Assembly (NCBI GenBank): GCA_003248125.1
Contig: QJXZ01000126.1
Coordinates: 1 to 55,442 of the forward strand
Source: Gammaproteobacteria bacterium
GTDB taxonomy: Bacteria > Pseudomonadota > Gammaproteobacteria > Pseudomonadales > Azotimanducaceae
Length of the DNA stretch: 55,442 bases
Direction: 5' to 3'
Shown: positions 8,425 to 16,025 of the stretch, piece after piece
Layout of the letters: each line of letters starts with the position of its first letter
Numbering within the stretch: the stretch's first letter is position 1
Notes under the pieces: model-generated
Told to the model about the DNA's origin: nothing
Database searches by the model: none
The model's input: the letters and a program-made list of their open reading frames with translations, nothing else
Program-made: the position numbers and the translations under genes

Positions 8425-10026
8425 ATGAGCGCAGTCATCGAAACTCATCACGACGATCATCATCACGGTCCCGGCAAGGGCATCACGCGTTGGTTGTTTA
8501 CCACCAACCACAAAGACATCGGCACGCTGTACTTGTGGTTCTCCTTCATCATGTTCTTGGTCGGTGGCGCGATGGCGCTGGTCATCCGCGCCGAACTGTT
8601 CCAGCCGGGCCTGCAGTTCGTACACCCGGAATTCTTCAACCAGATGACGACCAATCACGGTCTCATCATGGTGTTCGGCGTGATCATGCCGGCCATGGTC
8701 GGGCTCGCGAACTGGCAGGTGCCGATGATGATCGGTGCGCCCGACATGGCGCTACCGCGACTCAACAACCTGTCGTTTTGGATCCTGCCGTTTGCCGGCG
8801 GCCTGTTGGTGTCGACGCTGTTCATGGACGGCGGCGGTCCGAACTTCGGGTGGACGTTCTATGCACCGCTGTCGACCACGTACGCGCCGCCATCGACCAC
8901 CTTCTTCATCTTCGCGGTGCATCTGCTCGGTGCGTCGTCGATCATGGGATCGATCAACATCATCGCCACCATCCTCAATTTGCGGGCGCCGGGTATGACG
9001 TTGATGAAAATGCCATTGTTCGTGTGGACGTGGCTCATCACTGCATACCTGTTGCTGGCAGTCATGCCGGTGCTCGCAGGCGCGGTGACCATGATGCTGT
9101 TCGACATTCACTTCCACACGTCCTTCTTCAACGCCGCGGGTGGCGGTGACCCCGTCATGTTCCAGCACGTGTTCTGGTTTTTTGGTCACCCAGAGGTATA
9201 CATCCTCATCCTGCCGGCGTTCGGAGTCGTTTCGCAGATCATTCCCACCTTCGCGCGCAAGCCGCTGTTTGGTTACGACTCGATGGTGTACGCGGTGGCG
9301 TCGATCGCCTTCCTGTCGTTCATCGTCTGGGCGCACCACATGTTCACCGTCGGCATGCCGCTCGCCGGGCAACTGTTCTTCATGTACGCCACCATGCTGA
9401 TCGCGATTCCCACAGGCGTGAAGGTGTTCAACTGGGTGTCCACCATGTGGCGCGGTTCGATGACCTTCGAAACGCCGATGCTGTTCGCCATTGCATTCGT
9501 CGTGCTGTTCACGATCGGCGGCTTTTCGGGTCTGATGCTCGCCATCACCCCGGTCGACTTTCAGTACCACGACACGTACTTCGTCGTTGCGCACTTTCAT
9601 TACGTGCTCGTGCCCGGTGCCGTGTTCGGCATCTTCGCGGCGGTGTACTACTGGCTGCCGAAGTGGTGTGGCCGCATGTACGACGAAGCCATGGGCAGGC
9701 TGCATTTCTGGCTGTCGTTCATCGGCGTTAATCTGACGTTCTTCCCGCAGCACTTTTCCGGGTTGGCAGGCATGCCACGGCGTATTCCCGACTACTCGAT
9801 TCAGTTCGCCGACTTCAACATGTGGTCGTCGATCGGCGCCTTCATCTTCGGCTTCAGCCAGCTCATTCTCTTGTACACCGTGATCAAGACCATCAAGAGC
9901 GGCGAGCCGGCCAGTGATCGTGTTTGGGACGGTGCGCACGGCCTCGAGTGGACGCTGCCCTCACCGCCGCCCTATCACTCCTTCACGCACCCACCGGTGG
10001 TGACCGACGCCGAGGCGCATTCGTAG
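8425..10026 (+). CDS. ctaD: Cytochrome c oxidase subunit I
   Basis: The catalytic heme-copper subunit reduces oxygen to water and pumps protons. The 533 residues form about twelve membrane helices. The CuB site includes WFFGHPEVYIL with the cross-linked His255-Tyr259 pair and the proton-channel Glu, later HH (WAHHMF), the K-channel lysine in IPTGVKVFNW, and heme ligands in VAHFHYV. These features mark an A1-type (mitochondrial-like) aa3 oxidase. It lies 19 bp after coxB and 4 bp before ctaG. A histidine-rich start (ETHHDDHHHG) is common in this subgroup. Confidence 0.97.
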   Translation: MSAVIETHHDDHHHGPGKGITRWLFTTNHKDIGTLYLWFSFIMFLVGGAMALVIRAELFQPGLQFVHPEFFNQMTTNHGLIMVFGVIMPAMVGLANWQVPMMIGAPDMALPRLNNLSFWILPFAGGLLVSTLFMDGGGPNFGWTFYAPLSTTYAPPSTTFFIFAVHLLGASSIMGSINIIATILNLRAPGMTLMKMPLFVWTWLITAYLLLAVMPVLAGAVTMMLFDIHFHTSFFNAAGGGDPVMFQHVFWFFGHPEVYILILPAFGVVSQIIPTFARKPLFGYDSMVYAVASIAFLSFIVWAHHMFTVGMPLAGQLFFMYATMLIAIPTGVKVFNWVSTMWRGSMTFETPMLFAIAFVVLFTIGGFSGLMLAITPVDFQYHDTYFVVAHFHYVLVPGAVFGIFAAVYYWLPKWCGRMYDEAMGRLHFWLSFIGVNLTFFPQHFSGLAGMPRRIPDYSIQFADFNMWSSIGAFIFGFSQLILLYTVIKTIKSGEPASDRVWDGAHGLEWTLPSPPPYHSFTHPPVVTDAEAHS

Positions 10027-10030
10027 GCCG

Positions 10031-10585
10031 ATGGCGGGTCGGCACGGCAACACGGTGACGAAACTGGTTCTCCTCGGCGTGGGGATGTTCGGCTTCGCCT
10101 TCGCGTTGGTGCCCCTTTACGACCTGCTTTGCGATGTCACTGGGTTGGGCGGCCGCACCGGCGGCGCGTACGCTTACGAGCCTGCCAAGGCCGAAGTCGA
10201 TACGTCGCGATTGGTGAAGGTCAACTTCGTCGCCAACACCAATGACGGCATGCCCTGGCAATTCTGGGGCGAAACCCCAACGGTCCGTGTGCATCCAGGT
10301 GAACTCACCGAAGTGAAGTTCTACGTCAAGAACCCGACCGATCGAGCAATGGTTGGCCAAGCGGTGCCGTCGGTGGCGCCGAACGCGGCCGCCGAGCACT
10401 TCCACAAGACCGAGTGCTTCTGCTTCGAGCGGCAGATATTGCAGCCGGGTGAGGAGCTCGAGATGCCAATGCGCTTCTTCCTGGCGCCCGAATTGCCGAA
10501 GTACGTGCAATCGGTATCGCTTTCCTATTCGTTGTTCGACATCACTGAATTGGCGGCGGCGGAACGCACCCGCCCCGAGGCTTAA
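10031..10585 (+). CDS. ctaG: Cytochrome c oxidase assembly protein CtaG (Cox11)
   Basis: Cox11/CtaG is a membrane-anchored periplasmic copper chaperone that delivers copper to CuB of subunit I. The 184 residues have one N-terminal helix (about 10-32) followed by an immunoglobulin-like domain with the copper-binding CFCF motif (Cys129, Cys131). The motif context KTECFCFERQILQPGEE is diagnostic. It follows ctaD by 4 bp, the usual order. Confidence 0.96.
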   Translation: MAGRHGNTVTKLVLLGVGMFGFAFALVPLYDLLCDVTGLGGRTGGAYAYEPAKAEVDTSRLVKVNFVANTNDGMPWQFWGETPTVRVHPGELTEVKFYVKNPTDRAMVGQAVPSVAPNAAAEHFHKTECFCFERQILQPGEELEMPMRFFLAPELPKYVQSVSLSYSLFDITELAAAERTRPEA

Positions 10586-10604
10586 TTTTCGGAGCTTGGA
10601 AAAA

Positions 10605-11522
10605 ATGGCGAATGCCGCTGAAGACAAATCGATCTATTACGTACCGGAGAACGGTTGGTATCCGGTATGGGTGGCGTTGGGTGTCACCTGCTTGCTGGTC
10701 GGTGCGGGTAGGTGGCTCAACGCGATCAAGGTCGGAGGTGAACCGTCGTTCATCGTGCTCTGGGCCGGGGTCATCATCCTCACGGTGGTGTTGTTCTCCT
10801 GGTTCAACAAGGTCATTCAGGAGAACCACGCCGGTCTGCCGAATGCCCAAGTCAAGCGTTCCTACGTCTGGGGCATGAGTTGGTTCATCTTCTCCGAGGT
10901 GATGTTTTTCTTCGCCTTCTTCGGTGCCTTGTTCTACGCCCGCGTATTCGCCGTATCGTGGCTCGGTGGGGAGGGCGACAAAGGTATTACCGGTGACTAT
11001 CTGTGGCCCCAGTTCACGCCAGATTGGCCGGTCGTCAACAACCCCGACCCGAGCCGGTTCACGAATCCGCACGAGTCGATGGCGTCACCCGGGGTCGGCA
11101 ACTGGCTTTCGTATTTGCCGTTCTGGAATACGCTGATTCTGCTCTCGTCGAGCGTCACGGTGCACTTCGCCCATACCGCGGTGAAGAACAACAATCGCGG
11201 CGGCCTGAAGGCATGGCTAGGGTTGACGGTGGCGCTTGGCGCGCTGTTCCTGTTCGTGCAGGGGTATGAATACCACCACGCCTATCAAGAGTTGGGCCTC
11301 ACCTTGGGTTCGGGCATCTACGGCTCGACGTTCTTCATCTTGACCGGTTTCCACGGCTTCCACGTCACACTCGGCACGTTCATCTTGCTGATGCAGTTGG
11401 TGCGAGCGTTCCGCGGCCATTTCAAGCCGGACGATCAGTTCGGGCTGGAGGCGGCCTCTTGGTACTGGCACTTCGTCGACGTGGTGTGGGTATGCCTCTT
11501 CATCTTCGTGTACGTGCTCTGA
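10605..11522 (+). CDS. coxC: Cytochrome c oxidase subunit III
   Basis: Subunit III stabilises the oxidase core. The 305 residues contain about seven hydrophobic helices and typical signatures WGMSWFIFSEVMFFFAFFG, GYEYHHA, GFHGFHVTLGT and a C-terminal WYWHFVDVVWVCLFIFVYV. The open frame extends far upstream through ctaG, but the ATG at 10605, after GGAGCTTGGA, gives the standard N-terminus. An insertion of about 40 residues (about 110-160) before the conserved WLSYLPFWNTLILL helix is typical of the long gammaproteobacterial form. Confidence 0.95.
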   Translation: MANAAEDKSIYYVPENGWYPVWVALGVTCLLVGAGRWLNAIKVGGEPSFIVLWAGVIILTVVLFSWFNKVIQENHAGLPNAQVKRSYVWGMSWFIFSEVMFFFAFFGALFYARVFAVSWLGGEGDKGITGDYLWPQFTPDWPVVNNPDPSRFTNPHESMASPGVGNWLSYLPFWNTLILLSSSVTVHFAHTAVKNNNRGGLKAWLGLTVALGALFLFVQGYEYHHAYQELGLTLGSGIYGSTFFILTGFHGFHVTLGTFILLMQLVRAFRGHFKPDDQFGLEAASWYWHFVDVVWVCLFIFVYVL

Positions 11523-11534
11523 TCCCGATTGACG

Positions 11535-11753
11535 TCAGCGGCCGTGCCACGGAGCGTGCAGGGTGAGCTCGCCGGTCGATAGACCGTAGAAGATCACGCT
11601 GAGCAGCATGGCTGCCAGTGTGATCCTGAGTCCCAACGCATAGAGCGTGCGCTTCGAGCCCGGGACGTTGGCGTCCTTGAACAGAAAGCCGAGGCCCGTG
11701 AACAAGCTCGCGATCACCGCGATCAACAGAATGACGATGAGTGCTTTGAGCAA
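11535..11753 (-). CDS. Small twin-transmembrane protein, DUF2909 family
   Basis: A gene of about 72 codons, antisense to the cox operon and lodged between coxC and the SURF1 gene. It encodes two hydrophobic helices (LLKALIVILLIAVIASLF and TLAAMLLSVIFYGL) joined by a short SKRTLYALGLR linker, the signature of DUF2909. Family members start right at the first helix, which favours a TTG start at 11753; an upstream in-frame ATG at 11864 would add 37 atypical residues running into SURF1. A small antisense gene at this place also occurs in pseudomonad cox loci, as far as I recall. Function unknown; the start is uncertain. Confidence 0.7.
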   Translation of the reverse strand: MLKALIVILLIAVIASLFTGLGFLFKDANVPGSKRTLYALGLRITLAAMLLSVIFYGLSTGELTLHAPWHGR

Positions 11754-11772
11754 GACGGACGGCCCGGCCTCG

Positions 11773-12498
11773 GTGAAGGCCGCGACTGTAACCCAATCGT
11801 CGCGCGGGCGCTTTCGGCCCGGGTGGCGCATGACGGCGTTCGTCGTGGTGCTGTTGCCGACCACGGTGGCGCTCGGGTTCTGGCAGCTCGATCGCGCGGC
11901 TCAGAAGGAAGCGCTCGAACTCGCCTACCTCGAACGGCAAGCCGCACCGGCGGTGCCGCTCGCCCTACTCGACCCGGCGATCCCGTTGCAGCGCGTGCGG
12001 TTCGAAGGCGTATTCGAGCCCTACACCTTGCTCATCGACAACCAGACTCGCGCCGGTCGTGTCGGTTATCGCGTGGTGACGTTCTTTCGCGTCGACGACG
12101 GCCGCCGGTTCTTGATCGATCGCGGCTGGGTCGAGGCGCCGGCCTCGCGCGCCGATTTGCCCACGGTCGAAACGCCGATCGAGCGGGTGGCGATCGACGC
12201 TGTGCTCTGGCAGGACATGGGCGGCATGCCCGCTTGGGGTGAGACACCGGATTGGCCGCCGGGCTGGCCGAAGCGGATCTCGCGCCTAAACACCGAGCGC
12301 GCCGCAGCCCTGCTGCCCAACACCGTTGCAATCGAGATCCGGCTCGAAGGCGGGCAACCGGGCGGGTTCGTACCGACCACCACCACGCCGGTGATCTCGG
12401 CCGGCACACACTACGGCTATGCCGTGCAGTGGTTCGGCTTGGCGCTGGCGCTGGTCGCGCTGTTCGTCGTGTTCGGTATTCGGCAGGCGCGGCGATGA
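11773..12498 (+). CDS. SURF1-family cytochrome oxidase assembly protein
   Basis: SURF1 proteins help deliver heme a to subunit I of the oxidase. The predicted 241 residues start with RFRPGW, then a membrane helix ending GFWQLDRA, a soluble loop with FLIDRGWV and a C-terminal helix (HYGYAVQWFGLALALVALFVVFG). All are family hallmarks. The frame is open upstream to 11647, but that part lies over the opposing DUF2909 gene. GTG 11773 keeps the conserved RFRPGW motif, while ATG 11830 would lose it. The stop overlaps the next gene (ATGA). Confidence 0.9.
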   Translation: MKAATVTQSSRGRFRPGWRMTAFVVVLLPTTVALGFWQLDRAAQKEALELAYLERQAAPAVPLALLDPAIPLQRVRFEGVFEPYTLLIDNQTRAGRVGYRVVTFFRVDDGRRFLIDRGWVEAPASRADLPTVETPIERVAIDAVLWQDMGGMPAWGETPDWPPGWPKRISRLNTERAAALLPNTVAIEIRLEGGQPGGFVPTTTTPVISAGTHYGYAVQWFGLALALVALFVVFGIRQARR

Positions 12499-13010
12499 GC
12501 GGCGCGCCGACGCGCAAAGGCCGGGGCCGGTTGCAACTCATCGGCATCGTCGCCATTGCGGTGGTGCCGCTGCTTTTGAGCTACGTGCTCTATCAACGCG
12601 CCCAAGAGCAGGGTGTTTGGGGCACGACCAACAAAGGCGAGTTGCTCGATCCCATGCCGCGTGCGGCGGATCTGGCCGATTCGCAGGGTGAAGCCATCGC
12701 CGGCCGGTGGTGGCTCGTGATGGTGGTCGCGGATCGCTGTGAAGCCACCTGTGCCGAGGCCGTGCCGCGGCTTGCAGCGCTGCACGTGCGGCTGCAAAAG
12801 GATGCCGAGCGCGTGCGCCGCGGGGTGCTGGGGCGCGCGTCGCTCGCGGATGCGAGCTTCGAAAAGCTGCGGGGTGAACTCGACCTCAGGCCAGGCGTCT
12901 ACATCGTCGACCCGCTCGGCAACGTCGTACTGCGCTACGAGTTCGAGGCGGCAGGTGGTCCAATATTCGACGACCTGAAGAAGCTGCTCAAGGTCTCCCA
13001 AATCGGTTGA
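12495..13010 (+). CDS. Membrane-anchored Sco-like protein of the cox operon (function unassigned)
   Basis: A 171-residue protein encoded in the position of the conserved hypothetical between SURF1 and the heme A synthase in pseudomonad cox loci. One N-terminal helix (about 14-32) anchors a periplasmic domain. The domain contains a CxxxC motif (Cys82, Cys86, in DRCEATC) and a later VYIVDPLGNVVLRYE strand. This resembles the thioredoxin-like fold of Sco proteins, but the third Sco copper ligand, the histidine of VDHTGN, is proline here. A redox or copper role in oxidase assembly is inference. Start and stop overlap the neighbouring frames only at the SURF1 side. Confidence 0.8.
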   Translation: MSGAPTRKGRGRLQLIGIVAIAVVPLLLSYVLYQRAQEQGVWGTTNKGELLDPMPRAADLADSQGEAIAGRWWLVMVVADRCEATCAEAVPRLAALHVRLQKDAERVRRGVLGRASLADASFEKLRGELDLRPGVYIVDPLGNVVLRYEFEAAGGPIFDDLKKLLKVSQIG

Positions 13011-13069
13011 TTGTCGATGTTGCACGGGCGAGTCAGTAAACTACCGCGCCTCCCATGGGAGCCCCTCAC

Positions 13070-14020
13070 ATGAACCACGTCATTACGTCGGTCGCACGGC
13101 CGACTTGGCGCGACTTCCTCGAAATGTGCAAACCGCGCGTGGTGCTGCTCATGCTGCTGTGTGCCGTGGTCGGCATGTTTCTCGCCACGCCCGGCTGGGT
13201 GCCGCTCGACGCGCTGCTGTTCGGTACCTTGGGTATCGCGCTGGTGGCGAGCTCCGCGGCAGCGGTCAACCACTTGGCGGACGCGAGCATCGATGCACGC
13301 ATGGCACGCACCCGCGCGCGGCCCGTGGCGACCGGCCGGGTGTCGATGACGCAAGGCATCGTGTTTGCGGCCGTGACCGGCTTGGCGGGATTCGCGGTGC
13401 TGTACGAGCTCGTCAATCCACTCACCGCCTATCTCAACCTCGTCTCGTGGGTCGGCTACGGCTTGCTCTACACGCTGTTCCTCAAACGCGCGACACCCCA
13501 GAACATCGTGATAGGCGGTCTCTTTGGTGCCGCACCGCCACTGTTTGGATGGGCGGCCGTGACCAATTCGATCGACCCGGGCGCGCTGCTCTTGGTGTTG
13601 ATCATCTTCGCCTGGACACCGCCGCATTTCTGGGCGCTCGCGCTCGATCGCAAGGACGAGTATCGCGACGCCGATGTGCCGATGCTGCCCGTGACCCACG
13701 GTGACGCCTATACGCGCTGGCACATTCTGTTCTATACGTTGATCCTGCTTGCCGTGAGCCTGATGCCGTTTGCCATCGGCATGAGCGGGCTCATTTATCT
13801 GCTCGCCGCCGGCGCGCTCGGCATCGGCTTCGTGTATTGGGCCGTGATCCTGCTCATGAACCGCAACCGGCGCGCCGCCATGGAGACGTTTCGTTACTCC
13901 ATCGTCTACCTAGCAGCGCTGTTCGTTGCGCTGATGGTGGATCACTACGTGCCGTTCGGATTGCCTCAAGCCGTGAGCAGCATTCAGCCGATGTCGTTCG
14001 AGTCGATGATTGCGCAATGA
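13070..14020 (+). CDS. ctaB: Protoheme IX farnesyltransferase (heme O synthase)
   Basis: CtaB/Cox10 transfers a farnesyl group to heme b to form heme O, the precursor of heme A. The 316 residues form about nine helices with the prenyltransferase motifs NHLADASIDARMARTRARP and a second loop RKDEYRDADVPMLPVTHG. An ATG at 13055 is also in frame, but ATG 13070 has GGGAG 8 bp upstream and gives the usual MCKPRVV spacing. The stop overlaps the sco start by 4 bp. Heme A synthase, expected between the preceding gene and this one, is missing. Confidence 0.95.
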   Translation: MNHVITSVARPTWRDFLEMCKPRVVLLMLLCAVVGMFLATPGWVPLDALLFGTLGIALVASSAAAVNHLADASIDARMARTRARPVATGRVSMTQGIVFAAVTGLAGFAVLYELVNPLTAYLNLVSWVGYGLLYTLFLKRATPQNIVIGGLFGAAPPLFGWAAVTNSIDPGALLLVLIIFAWTPPHFWALALDRKDEYRDADVPMLPVTHGDAYTRWHILFYTLILLAVSLMPFAIGMSGLIYLLAAGALGIGFVYWAVILLMNRNRRAAMETFRYSIVYLAALFVALMVDHYVPFGLPQAVSSIQPMSFESMIAQ

Positions 14021-14658
14021 CGAGCGGTGTCCGCAATACCGTTTTGCTATCGCTCTTGTTCGTGGCGATCGTGCTAGCGGGATTCGTCATGAACGTGATG
14101 CGCGAGCCGGTGCTGACGACGCAGCAGCTGCGCGAGCAAGGCACGTTCGTGCTGCCCACGCCACGGGAGATCGTGCTCGATGGACTCGTCGATACCGACG
14201 GTGAAGCATTCACCACTGCTGACCTCGAAGGCCGGTGGACGTTCTTGTTCTTCGGCTTCACGTCCTGCCCGGACGTGTGTCCGCTCGCCATGTCGGTGCT
14301 GTCGCAAGTCGAACGCGAGCTCGCCGAACGGGGCGACGATGAACTCTTCGATGCATTCCATGGCGTGCTGGTCACGGTCGACCCGGAACGCGACGATGCC
14401 GCGACCCTCGCCAAATACGTCACATCGTTCTCGCCGCGGTTTACCGGGGTGCGCGGCGATCAAGCGGCGCTCGCCGAGTTTGCTCGGCAATTGAATGCCG
14501 CGTTCATGAAGGTACCGAGCGGCGAGGGCTACACAGTCGACCACACCGGCAACATCATCGTCATCAACCCCAGGGGTCACTACCACGCGTTCATCAAGGT
14601 GCCGCACGAGCGCGACAAAGTGCTGGCTGCATACCGCGCATTTGCCAGTGCCTGGTGA
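14017..14658 (+). CDS. SCO1/SenC family copper chaperone
   Basis: Sco proteins metallate the CuA centre of subunit II. The 213-residue product has an N-terminal membrane anchor (about 8-27) and a thioredoxin-like domain with the copper ligands complete: Cys84 and Cys88 in TSCPDVCP, and His176 in VDHTGNI. It overlaps ctaB by 4 bp and closes the cox operon. A short REP-like hairpin region separates it from convergent thrB. Confidence 0.94.
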   Translation: MTSGVRNTVLLSLLFVAIVLAGFVMNVMREPVLTTQQLREQGTFVLPTPREIVLDGLVDTDGEAFTTADLEGRWTFLFFGFTSCPDVCPLAMSVLSQVERELAERGDDELFDAFHGVLVTVDPERDDAATLAKYVTSFSPRFTGVRGDQAALAEFARQLNAAFMKVPSGEGYTVDHTGNIIVINPRGHYHAFIKVPHERDKVLAAYRAFASAW

Positions 14659-14672
14659 GGCTCGATGGGCAC

Positions 14673-14715
14673 AGGCCTTGGCCGCGATTGCTCAATCTGC
14701 CCCAATCGCGAGCGG
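14673..14715. repeat. REP-like palindrome between convergent sco and thrB
   Basis: AGGCCTTGGCCGCGATTG at 14673-14690 faces CAATCGCGAGCGG at 14703-14715, leaving a 12-nt loop. The CCTTGGCCGCGATTG half is repeated at 23684-23698. It fills most of the 57-bp convergent intergenic space and may also stop transcription from both sides; there is no T-run. Confidence 0.55.
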
Positions 14716-15699
14716 TCAGCGAAGCTCGATTTCCCGAACGTCGAAGTAGGGTGTGTGGCCGAAGTGCTGCTGGACGATCCGGCGGAAGTCCTCGGGGTTT
14801 TTGAATCGTACGTTCTGATCGGCGGCGTGGCGCTCGGCGGCGGTGAGCCGCGATAGCCAGAAAGCGCACGCCGCATACAGCGCGAACGGCCCGACGAACC
14901 ACAGCTCTTGAGCGGTCAGCGGACGAATGTCGTGGTATGCGCCGAGCAGTGCCTTCAGCCGCTCGCGATCGGCGCGGCCGCTCGAGTCGGTGCACCAATC
15001 GTTGATCGCAACTGCCACGTCGTAGAGCAGATGGCCGGCCGATGCGTGGTGGAAATCGAGCACGCCGGTCAAGCCCCGCTCGGTGAACAGCACGTTGTCA
15101 CGAAATAGATCGCCGTGGAGCACGCCGTAGGGCAACGCGGCGACGTCGCGCCGTGCGAGCAGCGAGGTGACGGCCTCGATCGCGCCGTCGAGCAGATCGG
15201 CGGTTGCATACGGCAAGTGCGGCCGCACCTCGGCGGCCCGTCTCGTCAGCCAGTCGGCGTCTCGCGGATGCGGCGCGGCACGATCTGCCAAGTGACGTGC
15301 GATGCGATGAAATCTAGCGAGAAACCGTCCAACGGATCTACAGTGGCGCTCCGTGGGGTTGAGAACGTGGCGGCCGAGTAAGCGCGGCGCCAGCAGAGTC
15401 GGCTTGCCGAGCAGCTGATCGTTCGCGTGGCCGGTGCGATTGCGGATGATCGGCGCGATCGGCAACCCGGCGGCGTCGCAAGTATCGAGCAGTGATATCA
15501 ACAGCTCGCTGGCCGCCGGTGGCTGCTCGAGTAAGGTCAGCACGATTTCCTGGCTGCCCCGCGGGTCGACGACGCGCACGAAGTAGTTGCTGTTCTCGAT
15601 GCCGTGTGCGGCGGGCCAGTACGTCTCGAGCACGCCCAAGTCGTAGCGGCCGAGCAAAGCGACCAGCTCGCGTTCCGGCAGAGGAGTTGCCGCCGCCAT
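14716..15699 (-). CDS. thrB: Homoserine kinase, ThrB type II (aminoglycoside-phosphotransferase fold)
   Basis: This homoserine kinase phosphorylates homoserine on the threonine pathway and belongs to the choline/aminoglycoside kinase fold, not the GHMP fold of E. coli ThrB. The 327 residues show the ATP-grasping N-lobe (GIENSNYFVRV), the catalytic HGDLFRDN at 195-202 and the metal-binding LDFHHA with Asp215. The pseudomonad locus has the same order, thrB, DUF2782, polA. The start overlaps the DUF2782 stop by 1 base (TGATG), so the two are translationally coupled. Confidence 0.93.
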   Translation of the reverse strand: MAAATPLPERELVALLGRYDLGVLETYWPAAHGIENSNYFVRVVDPRGSQEIVLTLLEQPPAASELLISLLDTCDAAGLPIAPIIRNRTGHANDQLLGKPTLLAPRLLGRHVLNPTERHCRSVGRFLARFHRIARHLADRAAPHPRDADWLTRRAAEVRPHLPYATADLLDGAIEAVTSLLARRDVAALPYGVLHGDLFRDNVLFTERGLTGVLDFHHASAGHLLYDVAVAINDWCTDSSGRADRERLKALLGAYHDIRPLTAQELWFVGPFALYAACAFWLSRLTAAERHAADQNVRFKNPEDFRRIVQQHFGHTPYFDVREIELR

Positions 15700-16004
15700 C
15701 AGAACTCGATGAGCACCCAGCGCGGCACCAGCATGTCGGCGTTTTCGAGGTCACCGAAGCCGCGGGTCTCATCGCGTGGTACGAGGTAGTAGGACGGGCC
15801 GATCTTCGGCACGACCTTGATGATACGCAGCTGCCCGCCTTGTCGATATTCGTACACGGTGCGCTCACCGCCCTCGATGATGGTCACATCGGGACCAGTG
15901 GCATTGGTGGCCGCGGGTGCGGCAATCGCGGACCTGGGCGACAACGCCGCGGTCAGCACGAGCACCAGTGAACAGGTAACGAAGAGCCGGTTAGCCTGCC
16001 GCAT
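15699..16004 (-). CDS. DUF2782 exported small protein
   Basis: A 101-residue protein with a signal peptide (about 1-29, ending SAIAAP) and a compact domain. The DUF2782 pattern is clear: [32 protein letters not shown]. The longer upstream frame to 16592 is shadow sequence over polA; the ATG at 16004 begins the signal peptide. It sits only 21 bp from the divergent polA ATG and is coupled to thrB. No function is known for the family. Confidence 0.88.
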   Translation of the reverse strand: MRQANRLFVTCSLVLVLTAALSPRSAIAAPAATNATGPDVTIIEGGERTVYEYRQGGQLRIIKVVPKIGPSYYLVPRDETRGFGDLENADMLVPRWVLIEF

Positions 16005-16025
16005 GACCACCCGTGTCGTGAGCCT

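Noticed and set aside
8752-9939. 395-codon frame antisense to ctaD
   Set aside because: Histidine- and arginine-rich mirror of a conserved membrane protein with no domain pattern; a GC-bias shadow.
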